A DNA stretch of 64,000 nucleotides from Cercospora beticola (Eukaryota > Ascomycota > Dothideomycetes > Mycosphaerellales > Mycosphaerellaceae). Below, piece by piece: positions 55,601-64,000 of the stretch (the first letter of the stretch is position 1; each line of letters starts with the position of its first letter). The DNA lies in assembly GCF_033473495.1 (NCBI RefSeq), contig NC_088935.1:5022001-5086000 (forward strand), in the 5' to 3' direction. The position numbers were made by a program, and so were the translations under genes. The notes beneath the pieces were generated by a model, which was given only the letters and a program-made list of their open reading frames with translations, was not told the origin of the DNA and made no database searches.

Positions 55601-57584
55601 CAGCGTACTCATTCAGCGATCTTGTGTAATCTGCTCTCTCGAGATCCGATTTCAGAGCAGCAATTTCGGCATGCACTGTCTTCTCCACATCAGCGACCGC
55701 GCGCTGTAACTGTTCGTTTCTGGAGCCCAAGCCAAACAGTTTACCTTGTGCTGCCAGCGGCCACAGTTGAGACTGCAGCTTCCCGTATTCTGCAACAAGC
55801 TTTTCCTTGGAATATGCTCGACCCAAAAGGTACACTGAGTCGAGAATTTGCAGCCGACTTTGGGCCAGCTGACGAACTTCTTTCCGGACAAGCTGCACTT
55901 GATTGAGGCTCCAGCCATCTGAAACGATTTTGCTTGGTCTCGACTTTCTCTTGCCCTTCGTCCCCTGGTGATCTAAGGTCTGCACACGACCGAGAAGTGC
56001 TTTCATCAATCTGTGAGCGTCGTACAAGATCTCATCATCAAGGAAGGCAAGGGTCTTGCGCTCGCGGACGTCCTTCAGTTGCTGGATGCCGACCAGAAGA
56101 TCTGTTTCCGACGATTCGTATTTCCCTTGGTCGAGGGCGTCCCAGGCAATTCTGACATCCAGATGATGAACGAGCTCGCACTCTTGTTCCACTTGCTGCA
56201 ATGCGGTGTCACACCGCGCAGGGTCAATCATTTCCTTGTGGTGTGAGTGCCACAAAATGTCGCAGGCTTGGCTCAAATCGCTCACTTTGGTGAGCCATCG
56301 CTGAAGCATGGCGATGTTGCCCAGAGGTCGTGATATTGCTGCGGTTTCTTCTCGGATGCTAGTCAAGGAAGACCGCGCTTCGTCGGCAAGTGTACGAGGC
56401 GTCGCTGCCACCAGAGATGCGAGAGAGTTGGGCGTATTTGGCAGCTCGGTACCTTCTGTGATTTCCACATCTCGTCTGATGTGCAATGGCTTCTCAAGAC
56501 TCCTGGACCAATAAGGCTTCCAATTCATGTCGTCCAAGCTGGAACTCTCCGAAGCATCGTGCTGAGAATCAATCGCCTCCAGCCGAGGTTCGATATTGGC
56601 TCCTGCTCGCACCTCCTCTTCCTGCAGGTCGTCTCTGAGCACATTCATGAGCCATCTGTCAAGAGGGGCGATCCCTGAAATTGGGGATTCTCTGGCCCTA
56701 CCAGCATTGAGATCGATGCGGTTCATACGTCGACCAGGCTGCCGCATGATCCTGCCCATGTCCACGCCGGAATACATGCTGTCGACGGGAGAAACGTCTG
56801 ATGCCGTTCGATGTCCTTCGAAGCTTCGCAGCTGTGGAAGGTCATTTTGGCTTCCGTCTAAGTGCTCTGATACTGCACTACTGGCACCAAGCGACCTTGA
56901 AGCAGCATGTACAGCCCATCCGAAGTATGTTGCCCAAACGTCGAGCATATGCAACACCTTGCGGAGCAGCATTCCTGGTGTAGAATCCCACAGTTGCCAT
57001 AATACCAGGAGGCCCAGCCTCGGGACTAAATCCAGTAGTCCTCCCAGGAAGTAGCAAAACTCCAGCCCTTTCGATACAAGCATATAAACAACCCTCCCTA
57101 CGCTTCTTCCCCCCTCATCTCCATCACTAATCCCCTCAACCCACCTCTCCCAAACCCACGCGACATACTCATACCCCGCCCATCCCGTCAACAGCACCGG
57201 AACCATAATCAGCCAAAACCACACCCACCCCGCAGCTTCGTAGATCAACAAATTGTTAAGTATGCTCACCACTCCATCAAATGTCCGCCATCCTCTCGAC
57301 TCCTCATCTTCCCTCCCCTCCCTCTCCCACCGTTCCTGCTCCTCATGAAATCTCAAATGTCCATATTCCCATTCCGGTTCCCATGCAGCGTTTCCAAGCC
57401 AGCTTGCTGAGATGCGTTTCCGGCGAGGAGTTCGGATCCAGGGAGAGAGTGGAGAGCGGAGGAGAGAAGGTGTTGTTCCGGAAAAGTTGGTTGAAATTTT
57501 GTTGATGCGGCATTTTCGTGGGGAGGAACGGAGTCGTAGAGGAGATTTTGGGGTGGATGGAGTTAGGGATTCCATTGCTGGCAT
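52680..57584 (-). CDS. Giant unrecognised membrane protein with RGG-rich tail, 1,634 aa
   Basis: I do not recognise this protein. A basic N-terminus (SPLRLRSSPRKCRINKIS) is followed by hydrophobic segments at ~105-135 (GWVWFWLIMVPVLLTGWAGY) and ~165-235 (FCYFLGGLLDLVPRLGLLVL). The long middle (~380-1300) is mainly charged helix. The region at ~1200-1420 seems folded (QRWFLDGPAEAISNLRRW, PLPAIDLRLGVVTRDVDD). The last ~200 residues are Arg/Gly-rich with many RG and RGG repeats (GRGGRDAVSDDGRDPRETYG), typical of RNA binding. A membrane anchor plus an RGG tail suggests an RNA- or ribosome-tethering scaffold, which is inference. It lies upstream of, and on the same strand as, the other giant gene. 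Confidence 0.75.
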   Translation of the reverse strand: MPAMESLTPSTPKSPLRLRSSPRKCRINKISTNFSGTTPSLLRSPLSPWIRTPRRKRISASWLGNAAWEPEWEYGHLRFHEEQERWEREGREDEESRGWRTFDGVVSILNNLLIYEAAGWVWFWLIMVPVLLTGWAGYEYVAWVWERWVEGISDGDEGGRSVGRVVYMLVSKGLEFCYFLGGLLDLVPRLGLLVLWQLWDSTPGMLLRKVLHMLDVWATYFGWAVHAASRSLGASSAVSEHLDGSQNDLPQLRSFEGHRTASDVSPVDSMYSGVDMGRIMRQPGRRMNRIDLNAGRARESPISGIAPLDRWLMNVLRDDLQEEEVRAGANIEPRLEAIDSQHDASESSSLDDMNWKPYWSRSLEKPLHIRRDVEITEGTELPNTPNSLASLVAATPRTLADEARSSLTSIREETAAISRPLGNIAMLQRWLTKVSDLSQACDILWHSHHKEMIDPARCDTALQQVEQECELVHHLDVRIAWDALDQGKYESSETDLLVGIQQLKDVRERKTLAFLDDEILYDAHRLMKALLGRVQTLDHQGTKGKRKSRPSKIVSDGWSLNQVQLVRKEVRQLAQSRLQILDSVYLLGRAYSKEKLVAEYGKLQSQLWPLAAQGKLFGLGSRNEQLQRAVADVEKTVHAEIAALKSDLERADYTRSLNEYAGQNARDMLQDSKMTGLTPTTPKVAFGQAVAKDDEIAVLKNYIWEAARQLDKVVFLESADRTRNAEQIEIDIRGHLSELSSIVDYSDEHTRLQIDHVFEIADALLLELRNIKTGPTYSPVDPEVLPDRTPTNVNFGPLRQRSEPPTPVQLVPAKEARTGQPSDYPAKRALWQRQYIESFDTHQADRTLPLPLPAQFSTSDGLELRSLQRELQSVVEDLERWRTSYERLTSVYDKHGSKGNGHATQTGQPNMSNGTNSTGGTRSAVRVWPSPSDLVVVQDGQISHEVLISPLSRLNDIRSEFESMLLLLSLERKRSEQARPGGQSVVQCNDLERTANQALDYVLQCLLDLGERSSELDQTKVTFEQAQLYASVACWVGLKQGSFVGRYNNVPQLEAAQAAIEDKFDAINKKACGETVPAELRSMALILDQLEYHRTGTDRLAEVCTAPVDVEGIRKVRERTERLQNGLKDVYTWMQERHNQRWFLDGPAEAISNLRRWTEAGKIPSATDDQNHLCGARALLTSLQTCLEAQDNLMFDGRIPSPGDAEEMLRKMFIEFDDMLALRPVPTKSPENLMEPTSEYAAFLFSRFSAIELEHGLDSEIYRQHWNEARALNDWTPRKLQIVFDFIAQGHVFPLPAIDLRLGVVTRDVDDSRNSTTATVDLYGEQDESNTNAVVWVYYDNASNPVPGATSHWRGFVSSAGVDDEANAMLNSWFHGSKLPRPLGAVRPEREFALEPPPAPRGRAGRGDRGVRGQRGGFAGRGGRDAVSDDGRDPRETYGGRGDGSVRGRRGDRGGRGRPVSQRGDQTAPEPPLTRPRGTRDTETPMNEGNRRGSGRARGRAEAGHRETRSDRGGSRGSQVLEQDAESQVEVVHRQSEQAGLGARGGRGADETRGARGRGRARNSYDRETGADVAARQERVSNEAGRILEGRGHETGSRRVPDRSSRSRGDRGGHSARGRGRGAPITPRRLWNAS

Positions 57585-58036
57585 TGCTGGCGATTCGGCG
57601 AAGAATTCGTATTGATGGCAGGAAGATAGCTGCTCTGTTTGGAGTTAGACGTGCAATTGCCACGAGGAGCGCGATCCCACGGGCATTCTTTGTTCTAATA
57701 TTCCGAATTTCTGCAATGGGAGACTGAAGTATCTCTGGAGAACAAAGACTGACTTACCACCAAACAAAGGGAAATCGAGGAGCACGCCCGTAAGGGCGGA
57801 TGGCAGAGAAAGCAGTCTCAATTTTGATTTTCTAATGTGAAGCACTCTCTATTATTACAATTTTGACCCAAGTGAGCTAGCATAACAGCCAGTTTTCTCG
57901 ATATCTCGCTAGGCCCAAGAACTTCCAAGATATCCACTCAGCATAGCACAGCTGGCTCAGACTGATATCAGAGCGATGTTGCCCCTTCGCGTGTACTCCA
58001 CCACCACCCACCCAACCTCATCTCACCACACCATTC
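57585..58036. other. Intergenic
   Basis: Promoter side of the 1,634-aa gene and 3' flank of the next minus-strand gene. Nothing else is seen. Confidence 0.5.
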
Positions 58037-58702
58037 TCACTTCCCCTCCTTCTCTCCACCACCACCCTGCTGCTCGCGCAGCTTCGCCGCCTTCAGGCGC
58101 TCAGCATGAGCCACATGCGGCGGAACGACCGTGCGACGTGGTGCTGGAGTCTCCTCCACCTTACCCTGCTCCATTCCTCCGCCCACGGCACCCTTCTCCG
58201 GAACGCCCTTCTTAGCACCCGTGTACTTGAACGTCTCCTTGAAACGGTAGCCGTTTCCCTCGGGAGCGTGCTGCACAGGCTGAACAGCAGCACCACCACG
58301 CTCTCTCTCCAAATTCAGCTTCTCGAGGCGCTGGATGTTGGCAAGACGATTCTTTTCCGCTTGCTCTGCGAATTGAGATGCCGCGAGACCCCAAGCTGAG
58401 TTCGGATTGGCTGGTTGTGGTGGGCGTGGAGCCTGAGTGAGGTACGAGCCTTGCTGAGGGGAGCGAGGAGCCTGACTCTGCTGGAAAAGAGGAGCAGGAA
58501 ACCGAACCGGAGGCGCACGCGATGCCTGCGAACGACAGTCGCGGTTGGAGTGACCGCCGTGAAGGACGCATTTTGCGTTGGGGTTGTTCTGGGCGCGGCA
58601 TTCACCGTTGGTGTGGTTGCCGTGGCGTACGCAGACGGCTTCTGAGTCCCATTCGATTTTGTACTTGGTGTTCGAGTTGAAGGAGGAGTTTCCGAAAGCC
58701 AT
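58037..58702 (-). CDS. Small protein with two CxxHGxHxNxxC modules, 221 aa
   Basis: I do not recognise this protein. Starting at MAFGNSSFNSN (58702), it has two near-identical modules: CVRHGNHTNGEC and CVLHGGHSNRDC, each Cys-x2-His-x2-His-x4-Cys, 20 residues apart. Each could bind one zinc ion in a knuckle-like fold. The rest is Pro/Gln-rich and disordered, with a helical charged stretch (AEQAEKNRLANIQRLEKLNL). A Met 32 codons upstream (58798) is possible, but that extension looks like leader. No intron is seen. A role in RNA or protein binding is guesswork. Confidence 0.7.
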   Translation of the reverse strand: MAFGNSSFNSNTKYKIEWDSEAVCVRHGNHTNGECRAQNNPNAKCVLHGGHSNRDCRSQASRAPPVRFPAPLFQQSQAPRSPQQGSYLTQAPRPPQPANPNSAWGLAASQFAEQAEKNRLANIQRLEKLNLERERGGAAVQPVQHAPEGNGYRFKETFKYTGAKKGVPEKGAVGGGMEQGKVEETPAPRRTVVPPHVAHAERLKAAKLREQQGGGGEKEGK

Positions 58703-58798
58703 TTTGGAGGTTGATTGAATGAGTCGGATAGAGAAGTTTTGTTGGAGATGTCTTGTATTTGGTTTGTTGAAGGAAGACTTTTCGGTCGATGTCGACAA

Positions 58799-59533
58799 GT
58801 CTTTGATGTAGAGTTTGCTGTTCGAAGAGTACCTTCTTATACCGAAGATGCGAGTCTTTTCTGTTATTCACCAGGTGACTGATAGCCCGCCCAGTGGCGG
58901 TGAATGCGATTGCTTGGTATCGGGAGCTGTTGAAAGAGCTTTTGAACAGTGGGTCTCGAAAGAGGTGAATGAAGCGAATGTTGTCCGAATTTGGGTTTTC
59001 GTGGCCTGTGAAAGTCAGGAATTTGAAGCAGCATGTTGGAGGGCTGGCTGTAGTATATATTCTCGCAATCTCGCAAAAGACCTCAGGACAATATGAAATT
59101 TGAGACCTCAAAATGGAAAATTTGATGGAAGCTTCATGTCCTGAAAAAGATTGCCAGACAATGGGCCAATACCTATCTCAAGCCGTCAGCATAATGAGGC
59201 CACTTTTGTAGTCTTTCCGGGTAGCCGAAGTGGGCTGCTTTTCCATCCGAAGCCCATACCATTCACTATGACGAGTTTTCAGCTGACAAACGATTCACCA
59301 AAGAGCGATCAGAGACCCACAATGAAGCACAAGAAAACGCCACGAAGGCGGTCAAAGATGATCAAGTCGTAAATTGCATGCGCGTATTTGGGTATCTCTG
59401 TAATCATACGTACGCACGCTGAAAAAGCCTGTGATAGTCACTGGCTGCGTGACACTCATCATCAAAATCATGCCTATGTATCGCTTTGGATGCTATCCTG
59501 CACTTCCACCTTCTCCAACATGAGCTTCCTTGC
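58799..59533. other. Intergenic
   Basis: 5' flank of the Cys/His protein gene and 3' flank of the KCH gene. The plus-strand frame at 58815-59096 has no recognisable features. Confidence 0.5.
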
Positions 59534-61780
59534 TCAGGAATATCTCCGCCATTGCCCAGGTTCTGGTCCCGCAGTGTTTGATCGCCCTTGTACAGGATTT
59601 GATGGCGGCTGAGGCCGGCTGAAACTTTGATTGTTGACAGCTGGCGCATATGGCTCGGCTGTGTATGAGCGGTACTGCACAGGGTTCGTCGGCGGTTGAG
59701 GCCTACTGAGTGTCTCGTTGCTCGGTGGCGGTCCATAGTCGTTAAGGATGTCATTTACAGATTGTCGAAGTGGCTCGGCGCTCTGTGGTTCAATCGGTGC
59801 CGTCGCACTTCGTTGAGGCACTCGACGTGCATCACCAAAATAGTCGCTCATCTGGCCAGCTACTGTGATATTGCGGCGCGGGCCATCCTGCATTGCCGGA
59901 GCTGTTGGCGCAGGTGTAGAGCCGCTCTGCGCTGCAGGGTTGAAAGCCACGTAGCCGCCGGTCGCGGGCGCAGGTGTTCTCGAGACTGGTACAGAGTGCG
60001 ATGGCTGTGTGGTCATCTCGTAACTATGCTGTTGTCGTTCTGGAGGAGCCATCTGGGACGGCACTTGCGCTGTGGCTGGTGAGTACGGCCTACTAAAGCT
60101 TGTGTTCGAAGGCTGACGGGCTACCGGACGGCTGAATGACTGTTGCTTCTGTATGCTGTTCCAGTAAGCTTCATCGACTTTTGGGCCAGTATGAAAACCA
60201 CCTCCTGTGTTCGATCTTGAAGGTGGCGCCGTTGGTCTGTTGTAGCTGTCCTGGCTGGCGAAGCTTGTGGCAGACTGCGGTTCCGGTTGGTAGGTCTGTG
60301 GTGTCATGGTCCTCATTGGGGTGGGTCCTCGAGGCTGTGGAGCTGCTCGTGGGAAACCTGAACCCATTGTTGGAGGGTAAGGTCGTGCTGATGGTGGCGC
60401 CTGCGGCATGTGTCCAGACGCAAAGGAGTGCGCAGACAATTGCGAGCCATGCGATCCTGATCTATCGTGCCAAGGCTGTTGCAGTGATCCATACGACGGC
60501 TGTCGCGTTACAGCTCCAGGTGGCAGAGGCGGCAAAGTTGGCAAGGATGGCTCGCTCTGGCCTGGCATGCTCGCGTTGTGAAGTAGAGGTGCTTCAGTGG
60601 TATAGCTTGGTGCATTGGACCACGCGGATGCGCCTGTATTTGTCCTGTTCATTGGCGGACGCTCTTCTCCCAAATCTGGCAATGTGGGCTGGCGTTGCAT
60701 TCGGTCTTTAGTCGAATATGGCGGCAGCGTCGCAACAGACGCATCAGTGCCCTGTCTTTGGAGTGTGAATTCTGACTGCTTGTCGTCGTTATTGATATCG
60801 GGCGATCCAAGATTTGGCAGCGTAGGTTGCTCCTTGATGCCAATTTTTGCAACTGGAGGTGGCATCTCGCCAGTCTTTTGTCTTCTGAGCTCTGCCTTTT
60901 CTTCTTCTTTCCGCTTCTTTCGTTCTTCGTCTTCGATTGCCTTTTGCACCTTGGACGACACGATTCTCTCCAGTCTCTTGTCGGCCTTGCGTCTGCAATA
61001 GACGCTCAGCCTACCGTCCCGTTGCGGAATATAGTGCCATAGGAAGCAGATGTAAAGAATCGCAGAAGCGATCAAGGAAAGCGCGCTGAACACCCAGATG
61101 ACCATGGTGAACAACATGGCAAAGTAGATGAGGGCTTGGCGTTGGTCCTTGTTCCATAATGCGCCAATGTTGATGAAGAACTGCTCGAAGCTGTTATGGT
61201 CGGCGTCGGCGGCTGGCACTAAGTCGGCCTGCAGCACAGCGTACAGGGTCATAGCATTGACGCCTACACGAGGGCCCTCGGCGAGAATGACTCGAATGGC
61301 GGTATGAAATGAGAAGTAGACGAAGAGGGCGACATAATCGGCGCCCTTCCGACTCTTGGTTAAGGCCTCGAAAACCAAAAAGCGCTTGAAACCCTGTGGC
61401 CGCATACTTTGTATGTTCACTGCCAGCGAATCCAAGAAGCTCTCTGCCACACCTCCTCGTTTGATAATGCGAAGGGCTCTGATCCATTCGTAGAAGCATA
61501 GCGCCCAGGACAATAAGATGCAGATGGCGAAGATCCATTTGCTGTACTTGAAGTCCAGTGCAGGTTTGACTTCACTGCTCCATCGATCAAAAGCCAGGAG
61601 ATTGACAGCGGTGAAAGTGTCAACAGCGTAGACTGCAATGCCGACAAGCGCCATAAACCAGAGCCATACATATGCCAGGTAAGTCCAGAAGGAGGTGCAT
61701 CGGAAGTCGCTGAGGTTGAGGTAGTCCCATTTTTGCGACTGTTCTGACGGGCCCTTCTCCCGATCGCTGAAGCAGCCCAT
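59534..61780 (-). CDS. KCH-type potassium transport protein (Kch1/Prm6-like)
   Basis: This is a fungal plasma-membrane protein of the KCH family, which gives low-affinity K+ influx and, in yeast, supports Ca2+ entry during the pheromone response. It has 748 aa in one exon. The N-terminus (MGCFSDREKGPSEQSQKWDY) leads to several hydrophobic spans in residues ~28-260, including WTYLAYVWLWFMALVGIAVY and SKWIFAICILLSWALCFYEW. Between them lies the family block PQGFKRFLVFEALTKSRKGA. After the last span comes HYIPQRDGRLSVYCRRKAD and a charged helix (EDEERKKRKEEEKAELRRQK). The remaining ~430 residues are a Pro/Ser/Gln-rich disordered tail, as in filamentous-fungal members. Confidence 0.92.
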   Translation of the reverse strand: MGCFSDREKGPSEQSQKWDYLNLSDFRCTSFWTYLAYVWLWFMALVGIAVYAVDTFTAVNLLAFDRWSSEVKPALDFKYSKWIFAICILLSWALCFYEWIRALRIIKRGGVAESFLDSLAVNIQSMRPQGFKRFLVFEALTKSRKGADYVALFVYFSFHTAIRVILAEGPRVGVNAMTLYAVLQADLVPAADADHNSFEQFFINIGALWNKDQRQALIYFAMLFTMVIWVFSALSLIASAILYICFLWHYIPQRDGRLSVYCRRKADKRLERIVSSKVQKAIEDEERKKRKEEEKAELRRQKTGEMPPPVAKIGIKEQPTLPNLGSPDINNDDKQSEFTLQRQGTDASVATLPPYSTKDRMQRQPTLPDLGEERPPMNRTNTGASAWSNAPSYTTEAPLLHNASMPGQSEPSLPTLPPLPPGAVTRQPSYGSLQQPWHDRSGSHGSQLSAHSFASGHMPQAPPSARPYPPTMGSGFPRAAPQPRGPTPMRTMTPQTYQPEPQSATSFASQDSYNRPTAPPSRSNTGGGFHTGPKVDEAYWNSIQKQQSFSRPVARQPSNTSFSRPYSPATAQVPSQMAPPERQQHSYEMTTQPSHSVPVSRTPAPATGGYVAFNPAAQSGSTPAPTAPAMQDGPRRNITVAGQMSDYFGDARRVPQRSATAPIEPQSAEPLRQSVNDILNDYGPPPSNETLSRPQPPTNPVQYRSYTAEPYAPAVNNQSFSRPQPPSNPVQGRSNTAGPEPGQWRRYS

Positions 61781-62758
61781 GGATATCGTCGTTTGTAGGA
61801 AGTTGGGGAAATACGAGATCTTGGTGCTCGGACGGGTGGGGCTCGTGTATCAAACACGCCTGTCTGTGCGCAACTGAACCTATGTTGCGGATGAATGAAT
61901 GTGTGGTGTTCTGTATGCGCTCGCCTGACCAGCAGGCGACGGCAGGTGCGAAAGGCTTCTGCCGGAAGGAGTGTGGTGTAAGGAATGTGTGGGTTCGGCG
62001 TTCTAGACGTCCGCGAGAGTGCTGGGAGGAATGTGGTGTCGCATGCCGGTGCGGCTCTGGAAGTGTCGTTCTTCCGTTGTCTTTCCCTCTTTCCCGCGCG
62101 ACAAAGGCGTCAAAGGAGCGTGGCGGCGTGTAAAGGAGTCGACCTAGACACCGGAGACAAAGAGAAGGAACAAGCAGGAAAAGGTCGAGTGATGGCGGCG
62201 CGGTGAGGGTCGGTCGTCGTGGGTCGCAAGGGCGCGCGCTCCCCTTTGAATGAGCGAGTGGAGGGATCAATGGATGAATGAATGGCCGAGTGGGTTCGCT
62301 ATTGTCGCTGCTGCTGGAGTCGCTGGCTGCATGGGCCGCCAATGGCCTGTCTGTTGCTGTGCGCGGCCGTTGCGCTCGCGGCTGCTCTTCGTCGACGATG
62401 CTGCACCTGCGCCGTCGGACCTCTGCGCGCACCTCAAACAGCCGCCCGTGCAACCCTCAGACCATGGGCGGCGGGAGAAGGGGAGGTGAGCCAAGCTGTT
62501 TCAGCATAGCGCGCTCTCAAGGTTTGGGACCTGCGTCCAATCACCCGCCGCCGCCCGCTGATCCACCAAAGTCATGTTTGAGCATCTCCTGCCCGAGTGC
62601 TGGCTTACACCTATAGCATGGCCAAGCTTCCAAACGAATGAGCTGGTCCCTGCCCGTTGCGGATCACGCCGCTCCACACTGGTGAGCCGCCTCCCAGGAT
62701 AATTTCTCGATACAATTTCGCATGCTGTCATACCAATCACATCCACCCTCAGGCACAC
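61781..62758. other. Divergent promoter region
   Basis: About 980 bp between the KCH and DPH2 starts. Two antisense frames near 62250-62620 overlap and look random. Confidence 0.55.
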
Positions 62759-64000
62759 ATGATGACCGAAACTGGCCCCGTTCTGTCAACGCCCGCAGAA
62801 CACATTCTCGAAGAACCAACTCCTCTTGTTGTGCAGTCCAGTGAAGAACGACTGTCGGAAGAACAACTCTACGTGCAATATGAAATCAAGCGAACGATCG
62901 ACGAAATTAGGGCTGGACAATGGAGGCGCATTGCTTTGCAGTTTCCCGATGACATGCTCGTCGATGCACCGAGAGTATATGAACGATTGCGAGATGGTTT
63001 GAAGCAGGCCAGATCAGATCCGCAGCCAAGTGTCGAAGTCGTGTCCGAGAAACTGGAAGGTGCCAGCCTGGACGAGCAGGTGCAAACAACTCCCGCACAA
63101 GATGTTGAAGAAAAACTCTGCATTCTCGGTGACACATCGTACGGTGCTTGTTGCGTCGACGAAGTTGCTGCCGAGCACATGGACGCTGAAGTCGTCGTGC
63201 ACTACGGACGATCATGTCTGTCGCCAACGGCGCGCCTGCCTGTGATTTATGTCTTCACTGCCAAGGCTCTGGATGTCAATGCTGTTGCGGCAAGCTTCAA
63301 GCAGACTTACCAAGCGAAGGATGAGAAGGTCTGCCTCATGGCAGACATTCCATATTCACATCATCTCGATCAGTTGCACAGCAGGCTTATCGAGGAAGGG
63401 TATACGAATGTGTTCAAGACCGAAGTCCTCCACAACCCTGCGTCACTCATACCGAACAGAACCACACCCAAAGGGATCACGGAAAGTCCAAATGCTCTCA
63501 AAGAGTATTCGATCTTTCACATTTCTGAACCACCCACTTCACTTCTACTGATCCTTTCATCACGCATCAGATCGATGCACATCTTCCCCACGGACTCAAA
63601 TGTCAGCACCTCAACAACCACAATCGAAGCCTCGACATCACAACTCCTCCGACGCCGCTACGCACTCATCACACGTCTTGCAAGCGTACCGATTTTCGGC
63701 ATCCTCATCAACACATTGAGCGTATCGAACTACCTCGTCGCTCTACAGCACTGCCAGGACCTCATCCGGAAAGCAGGCAAAAAGTCCTACGTCTTCGTCG
63801 TTGGCAAGGTGAATGCTGCCAAGGTGGCGAACTTTAGCGAAATTGGGGGCTGGGTGGTAATAGGTTGCTGGGAGAGCTCATTGATCGAAAGCAAAGAGTT
63901 CTACAGACCCATCATCACTCCTTTCGAGCTCGAGGTTGCCTTGCAGAGTGATGCTACGAGGCAGTGGGGCGGAGAGTGGATTGGAGATTTCAGCCAGTTG
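62759..64000 (+). CDS. DPH2: Diphthamide biosynthesis protein 2 (Dph2), 5' part
   Basis: This is the partner of Dph1 in the iron-sulfur complex that moves a 3-amino-3-carboxypropyl group from SAM to a histidine of elongation factor 2, the first step of diphthamide synthesis. The frame runs from ATG at 62759 to the window edge (414 codons, no intron seen). Recognisable parts are WRRIALQFPDDMLVDAPRVY, LGDTSYGACCVDEVAAEHMD (Cys 131/132) and VVHYGRSCLSPTARLPVIYV; a later Cys (~370, VVIGCWES) is the likely second cluster ligand. A middle part (~250-310) is divergent. The adjacent Met codon makes the exact start uncertain by one residue. Confidence 0.94.
   Translation, partial: MMTETGPVLSTPAEHILEEPTPLVVQSSEERLSEEQLYVQYEIKRTIDEIRAGQWRRIALQFPDDMLVDAPRVYERLRDGLKQARSDPQPSVEVVSEKLEGASLDEQVQTTPAQDVEEKLCILGDTSYGACCVDEVAAEHMDAEVVVHYGRSCLSPTARLPVIYVFTAKALDVNAVAASFKQTYQAKDEKVCLMADIPYSHHLDQLHSRLIEEGYTNVFKTEVLHNPASLIPNRTTPKGITESPNALKEYSIFHISEPPTSLLLILSSRIRSMHIFPTDSNVSTSTTTIEASTSQLLRRRYALITRLASVPIFGILINTLSVSNYLVALQHCQDLIRKAGKKSYVFVVGKVNAAKVANFSEIGGWVVIGCWESSLIESKEFYRPIITPFELEVALQSDATRQWGGEWIGDFSQL

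Overview
The window is nuclear DNA of a filamentous ascomycete (Pezizomycotina). The reasons are mostly short (about 45-60 nt) GT..AG introns, widely spaced genes on both strands, and fungus-specific families (KCH potassium-transport protein, SSU1/TehA-type transporter, STE11 MAPKKK, Bfr2/AATF, a Mks1-like regulator). Placement in Dothideomycetes is an inference from general feel and is not proven by any single gene.

Layout: the 3' end of a PRPP synthetase gene (1-474, +); a four-exon phospholipase-D-like gene (1247-3417, -); a tandem array of eleven ~285-bp units (4031-7061); a DUF7514-like low-complexity protein (7870-10278, -) facing away from a STE11-type MAPKKK (12257-15137, +) across a 2-kb intergenic region; an SSU1-like efflux transporter (16588-18031, -) and a six-exon MFS transporter (18336-20381, -); Bfr2/AATF (22209-23667, -) divergent from a large Uls1/Rrp-like SNF2 ATPase (24232-27861, +); an 89-aa single-pass membrane protein (28388-28657, +); an uncertain gene with zinc-finger-like motifs (29928-32236, -); a 6-kb gene-poor stretch; a Mks1-like regulator (38297-40027, +); a 7-kb gene-poor stretch holding a 96-bp minisatellite and a 153-bp tandem duplication; two adjacent giant unrecognised genes (47012-51832 and 52680-57584, both -); a small protein with two Cys/His modules (58037-58702, -); a KCH-type potassium protein (59534-61780, -); and the first 414 codons of DPH2 (62759 to the edge, +).

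The most unusual item is the array at 4.0-7.1 kb. Each unit reads as a complete small non-coding RNA gene. A CATTCATATA-like box lies 31-32 nt before a conserved AACGATCG start in most units. A tRNA-like A-box region and a B-box-like TCGA core follow. The RNA would be about 155-175 nt and end in a T-run. The 5' and 3' ends of each unit pair into a ~15-bp terminal stem, and two internal hairpins are kept while their sequence changes. Pairing is preserved by compensatory substitutions between copies (T.G to T-A or C-G, and G.T to G-C), which is the mark of selection on RNA structure. I do not recognise the family; it looks like a clustered, probably Pol III-transcribed RNA family that I cannot match to a known class.

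The protein genes are mostly housekeeping or signalling genes with no shared pathway, so the window is an ordinary chromosome arm carrying one exceptional ncRNA cluster and one unusual pair of giant lineage-type genes.
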